Shown: positions 1 to 8,875, numbered from the stretch's first letter. The stretch is 38,081 bases of DNA from Saprospiraceae bacterium (GCA_020630435.1 JAHDBJ010000046.1:1-38081); one strand, 5' to 3'. Numbers and translations are program-made. Notes: generated by a model not told the origin, from the letters alone.

Positions 1-51
1 TGGACCTACGGATTAACAGTCCGGCGCTCTAACCAGCTGAGCTATGGAGGC
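1..51 (-). tRNA. tRNA-Asn (GUU), 3' part cut by the window edge
   Basis: Read on the minus strand, the sequence starts with a 7-nt acceptor arm (GCCTCCA), then TA, a D-arm (GCTC...GAGC), and an anticodon stem-loop with CTGTTAAT in the loop, so the anticodon is GTT (Asn). The 5' end is at 51. The variable loop, T-arm and 3' acceptor strand lie beyond position 1. A promoter sits just upstream on the same strand (94-124). Confidence 0.93.
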
Positions 52-93
52 TTTTTAAGTATCTTTTTCATACTCTTTCTTAAAAGAGCGACG

Positions 94-124
94 CAAAGTT
101 AGCACAAGAAAAATAAAATCACAA
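94..124 (-). promoter_or_regulatory. Bacteroidota-type promoter of the tRNA-Asn gene
   Basis: On the minus strand TTG (124-122) is followed after 20 bases by TAACTTTG (101-94), matching the primary sigma factor consensus of Bacteroidota (TTG, about 19 bases, TAnnTTTG). It points at the tRNA, with transcription expected to start near 88. Confidence 0.72.
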
Positions 125-168
125 TATTTGCAGCGGATTTTTCATAAAAAAAATAAAAAATAAAAATT

Positions 169-1083
169 ATGAGCCTATTAACTGTTGGAACAGTTGCTTT
201 TGATAATGTAGAGACGCCCTTTGGTAAAGCTGAAAATATCATTGGAGGAGCTGCTACTTATATTAGTTGGGCAGCTTCCTATTTCACAAATAATATCCAA
301 TTGGTCTCAATCATTGGGGATGACTTTCCACCTGCTGAACTAGGAGCATTAGAGCGACGAGGTGTAGATATGGCAGGTTTACAGATAAAAGAAGGAGAAA
401 AATCCTTCTTTTGGGCAGGTAAATATCATACCGACATGAATGGCCGTGATACACTTGACACACAACTAAATGTACTGGCAGACTTCGATCCTGTCCTTCC
501 TCCAAGTTTTCAAGATCCACAATATGTCATGCTTGGCAATCTTACTCCTACTGTACAAATGCGTGTCATAGAACAATTGACTTCTACACCAAAGTTGATC
601 GCTTTAGATACTATGAATTTTTGGATGGATATCGCTATGGAAGATCTAAAAAAAGTCCTTAAAAAAATTGACGTCCTAATTATTAATGATGAAGAAGCAC
701 GGCAATTATCAGGTGAATACTCCCTAGTTAAAGCCTCCAGAATCATCAAAGCTATGGGACCTAAGTTTTTAGTGATTAAAAAAGGAGAACATGGTGCATT
801 ATTATTTCATGGAGAGGATATTTTCTTTGCTCCTGCCTTACCTTTAGAAGAGGTGTTTGACCCAACAGGAGCAGGTGATACTTTTGCAGGTGGTTTTATG
901 GGCTATCTAGCAAAAACAGATAACCTTAGTTTTGAAAACATGAAACGTGCTATTATCTATGGTTCTGCAATGGCATCTTTCTGTGTTGAACAATTTGGAA
1001 CAGAGAATATGAAAAACTTAGACCAAGATAAAATAAATAAAAGGGTTCAAAAGTTCGCAAATCTCATCAAATTTCAAGTATAA
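169..1083 (+). CDS. PfkB/ribokinase-family sugar (or nucleoside) kinase
   Basis: This 304-residue protein is a cytoplasmic kinase of the PfkB family, which phosphorylates sugars or nucleosides with ATP. The N-terminal glycine motif GGAATYIS (about residues 26-33) matches PfkB signature 1. The C-terminal signature DPTGAGDTFAGGF (residues 231-243) contains the anion hole GAGD and the catalytic base Asp237. The length is normal for the family. The ATG at 169 follows an A-rich stretch. The upstream AATATTTG (124-131) is a one-mismatch -7 box, so the promoter is weakly supported. The gene is divergent from tRNA-Asn, alone in its unit, and closed by the hairpin at 1184-1220. The substrate cannot be read from the sequence. 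Confidence 0.88.
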   Translation: MSLLTVGTVAFDNVETPFGKAENIIGGAATYISWAASYFTNNIQLVSIIGDDFPPAELGALERRGVDMAGLQIKEGEKSFFWAGKYHTDMNGRDTLDTQLNVLADFDPVLPPSFQDPQYVMLGNLTPTVQMRVIEQLTSTPKLIALDTMNFWMDIAMEDLKKVLKKIDVLIINDEEARQLSGEYSLVKASRIIKAMGPKFLVIKKGEHGALLFHGEDIFFAPALPLEEVFDPTGAGDTFAGGFMGYLAKTDNLSFENMKRAIIYGSAMASFCVEQFGTENMKNLDQDKINKRVQKFANLIKFQV

Positions 1084-1183
1084 ACATTAGAATCGGTTTC
1101 GGTATTGCTCCGTAAAAACCAGCATATTCTATCAAAATTCTAATGATAAAACACAATTGGAATATTCAATTTATTCCAGGTAT

Positions 1184-1220
1184 AAAAAAGCAGTTCTAAA
1201 ATTTTAGAACTGCTTTTTTT
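1184..1220 (+). terminator. Rho-independent terminator after the PfkB kinase
   Basis: A perfect self-complementary stretch (arms 1184-1201 and 1202-1219, core GCAGTTCT/AGAACTGC) ends in seven T. It lies 100 bases after the kinase stop. Because the arms end in A/T runs it could work in both directions. Confidence 0.85.
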
Positions 1221-1483
1221 ATATACAAGTCGTTTATTATTTTTTTACACGTACTTGTAGCTCAACATTTCAACTAAGGCTACAGAGTAAATTTTCACCT
1301 TGAGATATAAGTATTTATAACTAAAATCAATTCTTATTATTAAACAACGCCATAAAGAAAAATTATAACTGGTTACATTTCTCGCACTAAAAAAGATAGA
1401 TAAATAGAACGTTCAATAAATCATCTTCGAAGGTAAACTTATATCAAATTTAATTTTTTCAGTATACCTAAAAATAGCGCATA
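1221..1483. other. AT-rich intergenic region upstream of the protease
   Basis: Together with the terminator before it, this forms a 400-base gene-free gap (1084-1483). I see no good TTG/TAnnTTTG promoter and no ORF of note. A weak inverted repeat, TGTAGC...GCTACA (about 1256-1283), is present. The protease promoter must be here, but I cannot place it. Confidence 0.5.
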
Positions 1484-4400
1484 ATGAATTTCAATATAAA
1501 AAAAATTTTATCTCTCTTAACGTTGACTTTGATTGTTTTGCAAGCTAATGCACAGTTATTTTCAAGAACATCCGAAGCTAAAAAACTATTTTCAAAACAA
1601 CAAAAAACAATACAAAAACAAACCAAAGAATCTTCCCTTTCATTCTATAAAAACACCCAATATTTCTTAGTAGAATTTGAAGAGATACCACTACAAAAAA
1701 CTTATGACTTACTAACATCAAAAGGGATAACTGTCTTAGATTATTATGGTAAAAATATATACACTTTAAGTGTTCCAAACCATATCAATTTACACACTTT
1801 GAAAGCCGCAAAAATTAAAAATGTAGCGCGTGATTTTTCTGATATGAAACTTTCTTATCCTTTAAGAAATGATTTAATACCAATTGATAAAACATCTAAA
1901 AAAAGCACAACTAAAATAATTATTGAATTTTATAAGAATGTACACTCTCAGGATATAGATGCAACATTAGAAAAATTCAATGCTTTAAGGTTTCAAGCAG
2001 ATAGACAAAGTGGAAGATTAGTATATGCAGATGTAAAAATTAACGATGTAAAACGAATGGCAAAGTCACCTATTATATCTTACATATCTATATATAATGA
2101 ATCTTTTGAACCTCTTAACTCTAAGACCACTCAAACTCAAAAGGTTAACATCATGAATGCTCCAACTAGTCTTGGAGGTTATAACTTACAAGGAGAAGGT
2201 GTAGTTGTAGGTATTGGTGATGGAGGTGAAGTTGGGGATCACCTAGACTTTGAAGATAGAGTAATCGATGAAGCTAGTTACAGTTCACAATATCAGCTAC
2301 ACGCTACACATGTACATGGTACTATTGGTGGTGCTGGTATTATCAATGAGAATTTTAAAGGACTTGCTTCTGAGTGTACGATGATCTCAGAGAACTTTAG
2401 CAATCTAATTCTTGAGTTAGGCAACCATGCAAATAATTATGACATGGTGCTTACTACACATGCTTATGGAGGCATGAAAAATGGTTGTGGTCCATCCTAT
2501 TTTGGAGACTATACTAGTAGTAGCCGCACGCTTGATATTTTATCCAACGATTATCCCGAAGTACTTAATCTTTATGCCGCTGGAAATTCTGGCTATGGTT
2601 GGTGTAGAAATAGCAATGGAAATCCAATACTTGGAGCAAAATTTTATGGAACTGTTGTATTAGGACCAGCATCTTCAAAAAATACACTTACGGTAACAGG
2701 ATCTAGTATCTCAAGGATTGTTAGTAAAGGGCAAAGTCATGGACCAACTAGAGATGGTAGAATAAAACCTGAAATTACGGCTGTTGGAGTAGACGTAACA
2801 TCTTGTGGGAATGCTCAAGATTATTATAATAATGAAGGTTCTAGTATGGCTGTAACTTCCGCAACAGGTACAATGGCTTTACTTGTAGAACAATATAGAA
2901 AAACACAAGGGGGGAGTAATCCAAAAGCTGCCTTAATGAAAGCTATTGCTTGTAATACTGCTGACGATGTCGATAATTATGGACCAGATTATTTTTCAGG
3001 ATTTGGGATTATTAACGGAGCTAAAGCCGCTGAAGTGATTGCTAATGGTCAATTTTTAAGTGATAATATTTCCGAAGGAGATAGCCCTAACACACATACT
3101 ATCTCCGTAGCATCAGGCATCTCGGAAGTTAAAGTATTATTATATTGGCATGATATCGAAGGAACTGTTGGTACAGCTCAAGCCTTAATCAACGATCTAA
3201 ATTTAACCGTTACCGATCCAAATGGTAATGTTGTACAACCTTGGATATTAGACCCCGCAATTCCTGCTAAAAATGCAGTTAGAGGAGAAGATAACTTGAA
3301 CAATATAGAACAAGTTACTATACTAACCCCTACGCCAGGAAACTATACGATTACGGTTGAAGGGAAAACATTTCCAACCGCAGTAAAAACACAGGATTAT
3401 GTAATAACCTATGATTTTATTTCTCCTGATATCGAAATAACTTTCCCTCTTGGTGGCGAATCAATGGTTGTTGATAGTGTAGCAATGTGCTATTGGGATG
3501 CACCCTATGATCCAAATCACACTTTTACCTTTGAATATTCTCTAGACGGGGGAAGTACATGGATAGTTGGTGATAATGCTATAGCTGCGAATAAACGAAA
3601 CTATCGTTTTCGCCCTACTGCTAGTTATCTATCAAATAATGTTATTTTTAAAGTAAGTAAAAATGGAACTACCTATTCCGATCAAAATTCTGTTCCTGCA
3701 AGTATACTCCCTATGCCTGAATTTAACATGGTAACAGGTTGTGACAATACTCTTGATTTATCTTGGAATGCTTATACTCTAGCAGATGAATATGAAATAT
3801 TATTGTATGAAAATCACGAATGGACACTTATCGGAACAACAACCAGTTTAAATTATACCGTTGATGAAAATTTTGCTCCAAATACAGAATATTGGCTAAC
3901 TATTCGGTATAAAACAGATAATGGAAATAAAAGTCTAAGAGCAATTGCTCAACGCATTACAACCGATGATGTTGCTTGTGTAAATACTGCTCCTAATGCA
4001 CCAAATAACCCAACCGTAACTTCCAACTTATCTTCATTAACAATTGGTTGGACTGATAACAGCGATAATGAAACTGGATTTAGAGTTTTGAGAGCTACTT
4101 GTGGTACTAGCTTTTCTCAAATCGCTGTTGTCGGTGAAAATATAGAAAGCTATGTTGATACAAATGTTTCTTCTGGTGTTCGGTATTTTTATAAGATAAA
4201 AGCCTATAATAATATTGGCGATTCTGCTCCAATCGTAATAGCAGGAACGATAGAAAATGGTCAAGTCCCTCATATTGCAGAAATGCCTACAAATGTTGTA
4301 GCAGAAATCATAAATACTACAGAAAACGAATTATCATGGACAGACAACAGCAGTTTTGAATGTGCCTTTAAAATTATGCGTTCTACCAATGGAAGTGGTT

Positions 4401-4795
4401 ATACTACCATTGCTACAGTAGGGGCTAATAGTACCAGTTATACCGATTCAGGTCTAGATCCGAATTCAACCTACTGTTACAAAGTAAAAGCACATACTCC
4501 TGGAGGATGGTCTGCAGCCCAAGTAGCTTGCGAATCTGCTCCTACAACTCGTTTAGGAAATATGGGAAGTAATAACATTTCAATTTTCCCAAATCCAACT
4601 ACAGGACACTTGAATCTAGTAGGTGTAAACAACGATGCCCTAAATATTACAATACATGATGTTAATGGCAAACAAGTGAAGGCAAATCATATTTCTAGTC
4701 AACGTATTGATATTTCCAATTTTGCGAACGGAGTTTATATTCTTTCTATTCAAACAGCAAATGATACTATTATAAAAAGAATTGTAAAACGTTAG
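1484..4795 (+). CDS. Secreted subtilisin-like S8 serine protease with fibronectin III-like repeats and a T9SS type A sorting domain
   Basis: This 1103-residue protein has a Sec signal peptide (residues 1-23, ending in ANAQ) and a prodomain-like region to about 215. The S8 catalytic domain spans about 235-520. The triad can be read as Asp246 (GIGDGG), His273 (in HATHVHG, the family HGTHVAG motif) and Ser454 (GSSMA), with oxyanion Asn368 (AAGNSG). A beta-sandwich follows (about 540-650), then at least two fibronectin III-like repeats (about 835-1015). The last 70 residues form a Por-type sorting domain (SIFPNPTTGHL ... GVYILSI ... IIKRIVKR). Proteins with this tail are exported by the type IX system and anchored or released after its cleavage. 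It is a monocistronic extracellular protease, probably nutritional. Its substrate is unknown. Confidence 0.93.
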   Translation: MNFNIKKILSLLTLTLIVLQANAQLFSRTSEAKKLFSKQQKTIQKQTKESSLSFYKNTQYFLVEFEEIPLQKTYDLLTSKGITVLDYYGKNIYTLSVPNHINLHTLKAAKIKNVARDFSDMKLSYPLRNDLIPIDKTSKKSTTKIIIEFYKNVHSQDIDATLEKFNALRFQADRQSGRLVYADVKINDVKRMAKSPIISYISIYNESFEPLNSKTTQTQKVNIMNAPTSLGGYNLQGEGVVVGIGDGGEVGDHLDFEDRVIDEASYSSQYQLHATHVHGTIGGAGIINENFKGLASECTMISENFSNLILELGNHANNYDMVLTTHAYGGMKNGCGPSYFGDYTSSSRTLDILSNDYPEVLNLYAAGNSGYGWCRNSNGNPILGAKFYGTVVLGPASSKNTLTVTGSSISRIVSKGQSHGPTRDGRIKPEITAVGVDVTSCGNAQDYYNNEGSSMAVTSATGTMALLVEQYRKTQGGSNPKAALMKAIACNTADDVDNYGPDYFSGFGIINGAKAAEVIANGQFLSDNISEGDSPNTHTISVASGISEVKVLLYWHDIEGTVGTAQALINDLNLTVTDPNGNVVQPWILDPAIPAKNAVRGEDNLNNIEQVTILTPTPGNYTITVEGKTFPTAVKTQDYVITYDFISPDIEITFPLGGESMVVDSVAMCYWDAPYDPNHTFTFEYSLDGGSTWIVGDNAIAANKRNYRFRPTASYLSNNVIFKVSKNGTTYSDQNSVPASILPMPEFNMVTGCDNTLDLSWNAYTLADEYEILLYENHEWTLIGTTTSLNYTVDENFAPNTEYWLTIRYKTDNGNKSLRAIAQRITTDDVACVNTAPNAPNNPTVTSNLSSLTIGWTDNSDNETGFRVLRATCGTSFSQIAVVGENIESYVDTNVSSGVRYFYKIKAYNNIGDSAPIVIAGTIENGQVPHIAEMPTNVVAEIINTTENELSWTDNSSFECAFKIMRSTNGSGYTTIATVGANSTSYTDSGLDPNSTYCYKVKAHTPGGWSAAQVACESAPTTRLGNMGSNNISIFPNPTTGHLNLVGVNNDALNITIHDVNGKQVKANHISSQRIDISNFANGVYILSIQTANDTIIKRIVKR

Positions 4796-4845
4796 ATTAT
4801 TATATACTTAACTTTATCTGATAGCTAAAGTTTGACAAAGCTATA

Positions 4846-4893
4846 AACCTAGAAACGCTTGATTCAGTATACTGAATCAAGCGTTTCTAGGTT
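4846..4893. terminator. 24-bp perfect palindrome between convergent genes, probable bidirectional terminator
   Basis: Positions 4846-4869 are exactly complementary to 4870-4893, with no loop bases. The decamer TTCAGTATAC recurs right after it (4892-4901). It lies between the convergent protease and permease genes, where a shared terminator is expected, but neither side has a long T run. Confidence 0.6.
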
Positions 4894-4902
4894 CAGTATA
4901 CT

Positions 4903-6165
4903 TTATTCCTTTGGTGGAATAGGAGAACCATGCGGATCAATGGTTGGATAACCAAGTTTTTCATCCATCTCATCTAGTACTTCCTCAGTAAGTAGATGTT
5001 CATATTTTTCAGCATCTTCATGGATTTGTCCTTCATTCAATCCCATTTGCTGAGTGAGGTAGGTTTCCCAAAGACGGTGGGCTCTGACCAATTTATAGGC
5101 TTCTTTTTTTCCTATACTACTTAGTTTTAGTGGCGATAAATTCTTTTCAAAAAGTCCCCTTTGTGCTAAAATATTGAGTCCTGATTTTACTTTTCGCTTA
5201 TTTATATCGAGCTTATCTACTAAATTTTGTAAAGTCAATGCCTCTTTTTCTTCCAGTCGAATTGATTGTTTCAAGATATCTTCTAATCGTATCTTATGCT
5301 GTTGTTTTCTTTTTGCTAAAAATTTAAACAATAAACCTTTTTTAGGAGAGAAAAATACAGCTCCAATGTAAAGTAATGTAGCAACTAAAACCATTGCTGG
5401 GCCTGGTGCTGTATCTTGGTAAATAGCTAAAACTAATCCCATTATAGCTGCCATCAAGCCAAATACTGCGGATAGGAACAAGACATTCTTTAACCTATCA
5501 GAAAGAAGCAAAGCTGTAGCTGCGGGTGTTATCAACATAGCAACCACTAAAATAACACCAACTGTTGACAATGAAGCAACTACTGCAAACGACAACAATA
5601 ACATCAAAAAATAGTGTATCAACTCAACTTTCATCCCCATAGTACGAGCTATAATCGGTTGAAATGTTGTAGCAAATAAATGTCGATAAAAAAACAATAT
5701 ACTATATAAAACAACGATACAAACAAAAGCCGTTAGGTACAGATCTTCATTTGAAACTCCAAGGGCATTTCCAAATAAAAAATCTTTCATATCAAGGTGC
5801 GCTCCTTCTTCTTTACTTAACCTTGAAATACCAATTACTCCAATAGAAAACATCGCCGTAAAAACAATACCTATAGCAGCATCATTCTTAGTTTTAATTT
5901 TTTGTTGAATCCAAGTCATCGCTACTGCGGAGAGAAGCCCTGCTATAACTGCCCCTATAAAAATACCTAACACACTATAACTCCCCACTATGATAAAAGC
6001 AAAAACGACTCCTGGTAGTACAGCATGAGAAAGTGCATCGCCAATTAATGCCATATTTCTCAATACTATGAAGCAACCTAAAACGCCACACATTACCCCA
6101 ACCATTGATGACGCTAATAAGGCTCTAATTGCCCAATCTTGTTGAAAGGCTTCTAGTAATTCCAT
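4903..6165 (-). CDS. Metal ABC transporter permease (ABC-3/ZnuB-MntB family) fused to a C-terminal DtxR/MntR-like metalloregulator domain
   Basis: This 420-residue protein has two parts. Residues 1-275 form an ABC-3 family permease with about eight membrane segments and conserved blocks such as ALIGDALSHAVLPG and VVAMLITPAATA. That family imports Mn2+, Zn2+ or Fe2+. Residues 290-420 resemble a whole DtxR/MntR regulator. There is a winged helix (about 293-355), then a dimerisation/metal domain with AHRLWE (His363, Glu367), EKYEH (Glu386, Glu389, His390) and GYPTIDPHGSPIP. These residues line up with the metal ligands of MntR (His77, Glu99, Glu102, His103). Asp296 may match MntR Asp8, while the Glu11 position appears to be Lys. 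Related fusions occur in Bacteroidota. The ATPase partner is probably the unlinked gene at 35760-36491. No binding protein is nearby. Confidence 0.9.
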   Translation of the reverse strand: MELLEAFQQDWAIRALLASSMVGVMCGVLGCFIVLRNMALIGDALSHAVLPGVVFAFIIVGSYSVLGIFIGAVIAGLLSAVAMTWIQQKIKTKNDAAIGIVFTAMFSIGVIGISRLSKEEGAHLDMKDFLFGNALGVSNEDLYLTAFVCIVVLYSILFFYRHLFATTFQPIIARTMGMKVELIHYFLMLLLSFAVVASLSTVGVILVVAMLITPAATALLLSDRLKNVLFLSAVFGLMAAIMGLVLAIYQDTAPGPAMVLVATLLYIGAVFFSPKKGLLFKFLAKRKQQHKIRLEDILKQSIRLEEKEALTLQNLVDKLDINKRKVKSGLNILAQRGLFEKNLSPLKLSSIGKKEAYKLVRAHRLWETYLTQQMGLNEGQIHEDAEKYEHLLTEEVLDEMDEKLGYPTIDPHGSPIPPKE

Positions 6166-6274
6166 TCTTTGATAAGTCTAAGATTTTTTTTATACTAGTT
6201 TAAATTAATTTATAAAATTAGTGAAAAACACTTATTCTTAAAACTTTATCAACACAATTAATTTTAAAGATGTA

Positions 6275-6315
6275 TAAAAAAGTAACTCTCGGTACTACCT
6301 TTGTAGCCCGAGAGT
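6275..6315 (-). terminator. Terminator downstream of the S24 regulator
   Basis: On the minus strand an 8-bp stem (ACTCTCGG/CCGAGAGT) plus an inner CTAC/GTAG stem is followed four bases later by six T. It is 69 bases after the regulator stop. The same arms flank a plus-strand TACCTTTG box (6296-6303). Confidence 0.6.
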
Positions 6316-6386
6316 ACGAATCAAAAAAACAGCAATAACCTGAGGAAGGAAGTGCAATGAGAAGTATACACTTCCTTATATTTTTA
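6296..6386 (+). ncRNA. Candidate small RNA of about 75 nt (promoter box, short unit, terminator hairpin)
   Basis: TACCTTTG at 6296-6303 matches the -7 box. A hairpin with 9-bp arms (6346-6354 and 6369-6377, AAGGAAGTG/CACTTCCTT) follows and runs into T-rich sequence at 6378-6385. A transcript would start near 6309. No convincing -33 TTG is seen, no known RNA family was recognised, and no ORF fits. The box lies inside the inverted repeat that serves as a minus-strand terminator, so it may be fortuitous. Confidence 0.3.
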
Positions 6387-7109
6387 AGTAAGCCCTGTAA
6401 GCCTACGTTTTACTTTTAATATTCTTCTTACTTCATTTAATTCAATTACAAACGGATCATATTCTTCATGATTATCAGAAATTAATCTTAGATGAGTCCA
6501 ATTGCCTCTTCTATCGTAACATCGTTGTACTCGTTTTACCCATACACAAAAGTTAGATACTACAGCATAAACCTCATCATCTATCAACTCATTATTATTA
6601 GATAAAGGGGAACAAATTACCATGTCTCCATTAGAGATAGTTGGTTTCATACTATCCCCATTAATATTAAATGCGATGAGATCTCCTTTAATTCCAGGAA
6701 TACAAAAACGTTCATTTTCCTCCCAAATATCAACAGAAACCGTATTGCTTGAAAACGCTTCAATATTGGTAAATAAAATATTTGGAGAAAAATCAATTCC
6801 TAATGCCATACACAATCGTTGTTCTGGTTCTGGGAAATTGGTGGGCTTGCTAAATGGTTCACCAATTCCTTGAAACATATATAATTCACTTACTTTAAAA
6901 TGAGCACATAATAGTTTTGTCTGTTCATAAGTAATATCTCGCTTGTCCCTTAAAAATAAATCTATAATATGGTTCTTTGTTCCTAATTTATGAGCAAAAG
7001 CAGACTTACTTTTTTGACGATCATTCTTGATAATTTCACCACGACTTTCTAAAATCTCATACACTCTTTTAAAGCGTCTATTTAACTCTTTTCTGCTTAT
7101 GTTTTGCAT
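6384..7109 (-). CDS. LexA/CI-type transcriptional regulator: HTH plus S24 peptidase-like domain
   Basis: This 241-residue protein starts at the ATG at 7109 (MQNISRKELNRRF). An upstream in-frame ATG at 7148 gives an unlikely basic extension. Residues 1-95 form an XRE-like helix-turn-helix with a loose fit. Residues about 120-235 form an S24 fold with the nucleophile Ser in NGDSMKPTI and the general-base Lys in VWVKRV. I could not find the Ala-Gly (or Cys-Gly) cleavage dipeptide normally located before the catalytic core, so self-cleavage is doubtful. It sits as a single gene between the metal permease and the redox operon. Its target is unknown. It is not LexA proper. Confidence 0.82.
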   Translation of the reverse strand: MQNISRKELNRRFKRVYEILESRGEIIKNDRQKSKSAFAHKLGTKNHIIDLFLRDKRDITYEQTKLLCAHFKVSELYMFQGIGEPFSKPTNFPEPEQRLCMALGIDFSPNILFTNIEAFSSNTVSVDIWEENERFCIPGIKGDLIAFNINGDSMKPTISNGDMVICSPLSNNNELIDDEVYAVVSNFCVWVKRVQRCYDRRGNWTHLRLISDNHEEYDPFVIELNEVRRILKVKRRLTGLT

Positions 7110-7211
7110 GGGTTTTAGCTTTTTGATTTCGATCACAATATAAAACATTTTTTTTCAAAATTCAAACCAATTTAAATTATTTTTAAATTTTTTGTTTAAA
7201 AATTAATCCTT

Positions 7212-7247
7212 AAAAAACAAAAGCGATTTCGCTCAAACGAAACCACT
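7212..7247 (-). terminator. Terminator of the redox operon
   Basis: On the minus strand a 10-bp stem (AGTGGTTTCG/CGAAATCGCT, with two G-T pairs) and a 6-nt loop are followed by TTTGTTTTTT. It is 39 bases after the polyferredoxin stop. Confidence 0.82.
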
Positions 7248-7285
7248 CTTGTATCGAAATATAGACAGACCTTTATATAATCTTA

Positions 7286-8875
7286 TTACATCCCTATAAC
7301 TGAAACCTTTTCATCGGTAATATGTATAGCTCTCTCTTGTACTGTACGTGTAGAAATATCTACAGTACCATTTTCTAAACGAAGAACCCCCCTAGGACAA
7401 ACAGCAGAACATATGCCACATCCTACACAACTTGCCCTTACTATATCTTGTCCTTTTTGAGCATATGAACGAACATCAATCCCCATTTCGCAATAGGTCG
7501 AACAATTTCCACAAGAAATACATTGCCCTCCATTTGTTGTAATTCTAAATCGTGAAAATATACGTTGCTGAATCCCTAAAATAGCAGCCATTGGACAACC
7601 AAAACGACACCATACCCTACTTCCCATAATTGGATAAAATCCTACGCCGATCACCCCTGAAAAAGCTGCACCTATATAAAACCCATACCATTGTTTTAAC
7701 TTCCAACTTTCAATGAAAAAGACATTGCTGTTTCCAGAAAAAACATTCATTAAAAAAACGAGTGCTACTACCACACATCCTCCTATAAGAAGTAAAGGCA
7801 TTATTTTACTTATCCCCTCTATCTTTTTCCGTAAGGAAAACATTAATAAAGTCAGCACTAATAAAAAACCTACTACCCCCCAAACAAATAACATTCGATA
7901 AGGTGTATTTTGAAAATAGGTAAACAATACTGCAATTGTTGTTACTACCACAGATAATAATACCAAATGGATTAGCCAACGTTCAATCTTCCAAGCATTA
8001 AGAGATTTGTCTGATAATTGTCGGTAAGGATCCCCAGCTGTTTCTGCTAGTCCTCCACATCCACAAACCCAAGAACAATACCACCGTTTTCCATATTTAT
8101 AAGTCAAAAAAGGAGAAACGACAAAAATCATCAGTAAACCCCATACTAGAAAGAATAAGCCCATATTGCCTCCTCCTAACATACCTTTCAAATGCCAATC
8201 TTCAAAAAAGTAATAATTAAGCGGCCACATATTTTTCAAATCTTTCGCATAATACAAACTGTCTTTGCTATTAAGGTTTCCTAGTAATTCAGCCAGTAAA
8301 TAAGCAATTCCCAGCTGGAAAAACATTACTGAAATTGTTCTAATAACTTGATATTTATTATGTTTGTATTTTAAAATAAATTTATAGCCCATTGCTAAAA
8401 TAGCCACAGTATAAATCGTTCCATACATAAACCATTGGCTAGCAGGTTTTCCATTCAACAAGTAAGAAAGTGGGTCAAAAAGAGCAATTAGCCCTGTATT
8501 AGAAGCTCCATTTTCTCCTAGACCTAAATACTGGGGAAACCAATACAACAAAACATAAAACCCTGTGATAATTATCCCGAAAATCCATCCCCAAAGTCCT
8601 CTATTGCTTAAGCTATTGTGCCATACTGCTGTATTTTTTATACCCTCAGGGACAGCACTATATGAACCAACGGCATAGATGGCAGTCCCTACTAACATTC
8701 CTAAAAAAGATAAACCTAAGAATAAGCCTTTATTGGGGAAGTTAACACCAAAAAATGCTAGAAATAAAATCAAAACACCTATTACAGCTAATGCTAAACC
8801 TATCTTTTGAGCGGTATTGGTATAGATGGGATGCGGATTGGCTAAGGATAAACTTTTTGAGGATTGATTAGACAT
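7286..8875 (-). CDS. Membrane-bound polyferredoxin (NapH/NosR/CcoG-like 4Fe-4S protein)
   Basis: This 529-residue protein has about ten hydrophobic segments. Two membrane-proximal cysteine motifs, CSWVCGC (Cys267, 271, 273) and CRFGCP (Cys423, 427), match the Cx3C motifs of NapH and the NosR C-terminus. A two-cluster ferredoxin domain follows, with Cys452-455-458-462 and Cys483-486-489-493, all eight ligands intact. Such proteins pass electrons between the quinol pool or cytoplasmic donors and a partner across the membrane. It is the last gene of the four-gene minus-strand operon, 35 bases after the VOC gene. The FAD oxidoreductase upstream is the natural electron partner. No nap, nos or cco genes are in the window, so the terminal acceptor is unknown. 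Confidence 0.87.
   Translation of the reverse strand: MSNQSSKSLSLANPHPIYTNTAQKIGLALAVIGVLILFLAFFGVNFPNKGLFLGLSFLGMLVGTAIYAVGSYSAVPEGIKNTAVWHNSLSNRGLWGWIFGIIITGFYVLLYWFPQYLGLGENGASNTGLIALFDPLSYLLNGKPASQWFMYGTIYTVAILAMGYKFILKYKHNKYQVIRTISVMFFQLGIAYLLAELLGNLNSKDSLYYAKDLKNMWPLNYYFFEDWHLKGMLGGGNMGLFFLVWGLLMIFVVSPFLTYKYGKRWYCSWVCGCGGLAETAGDPYRQLSDKSLNAWKIERWLIHLVLLSVVVTTIAVLFTYFQNTPYRMLFVWGVVGFLLVLTLLMFSLRKKIEGISKIMPLLLIGGCVVVALVFLMNVFSGNSNVFFIESWKLKQWYGFYIGAAFSGVIGVGFYPIMGSRVWCRFGCPMAAILGIQQRIFSRFRITTNGGQCISCGNCSTYCEMGIDVRSYAQKGQDIVRASCVGCGICSAVCPRGVLRLENGTVDISTRTVQERAIHITDEKVSVIGM

Noticed and set aside
1256-1283. TGTAGCTCAA...GGCTACA looked like part of a tRNA.
   Set aside because: No acceptor stem, anticodon arm or T-loop can be built around it. 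It is only a short inverted repeat.
2481-2663. Open frame inside the protease gene on the same strand.
   Set aside because: It is a shadow of the S8 catalytic domain in another frame with no start context or homology. The many other short frames inside genes were dropped for the same reason.
6341-6360. GGAAGGAAG within this stretch resembles the conserved loop of the bacterial SRP RNA.
   Set aside because: The paired 5' arm and the flanking AGCA/CAGG internal loops of the SRP domain are absent, and the bases form a different hairpin with 6369-6377.
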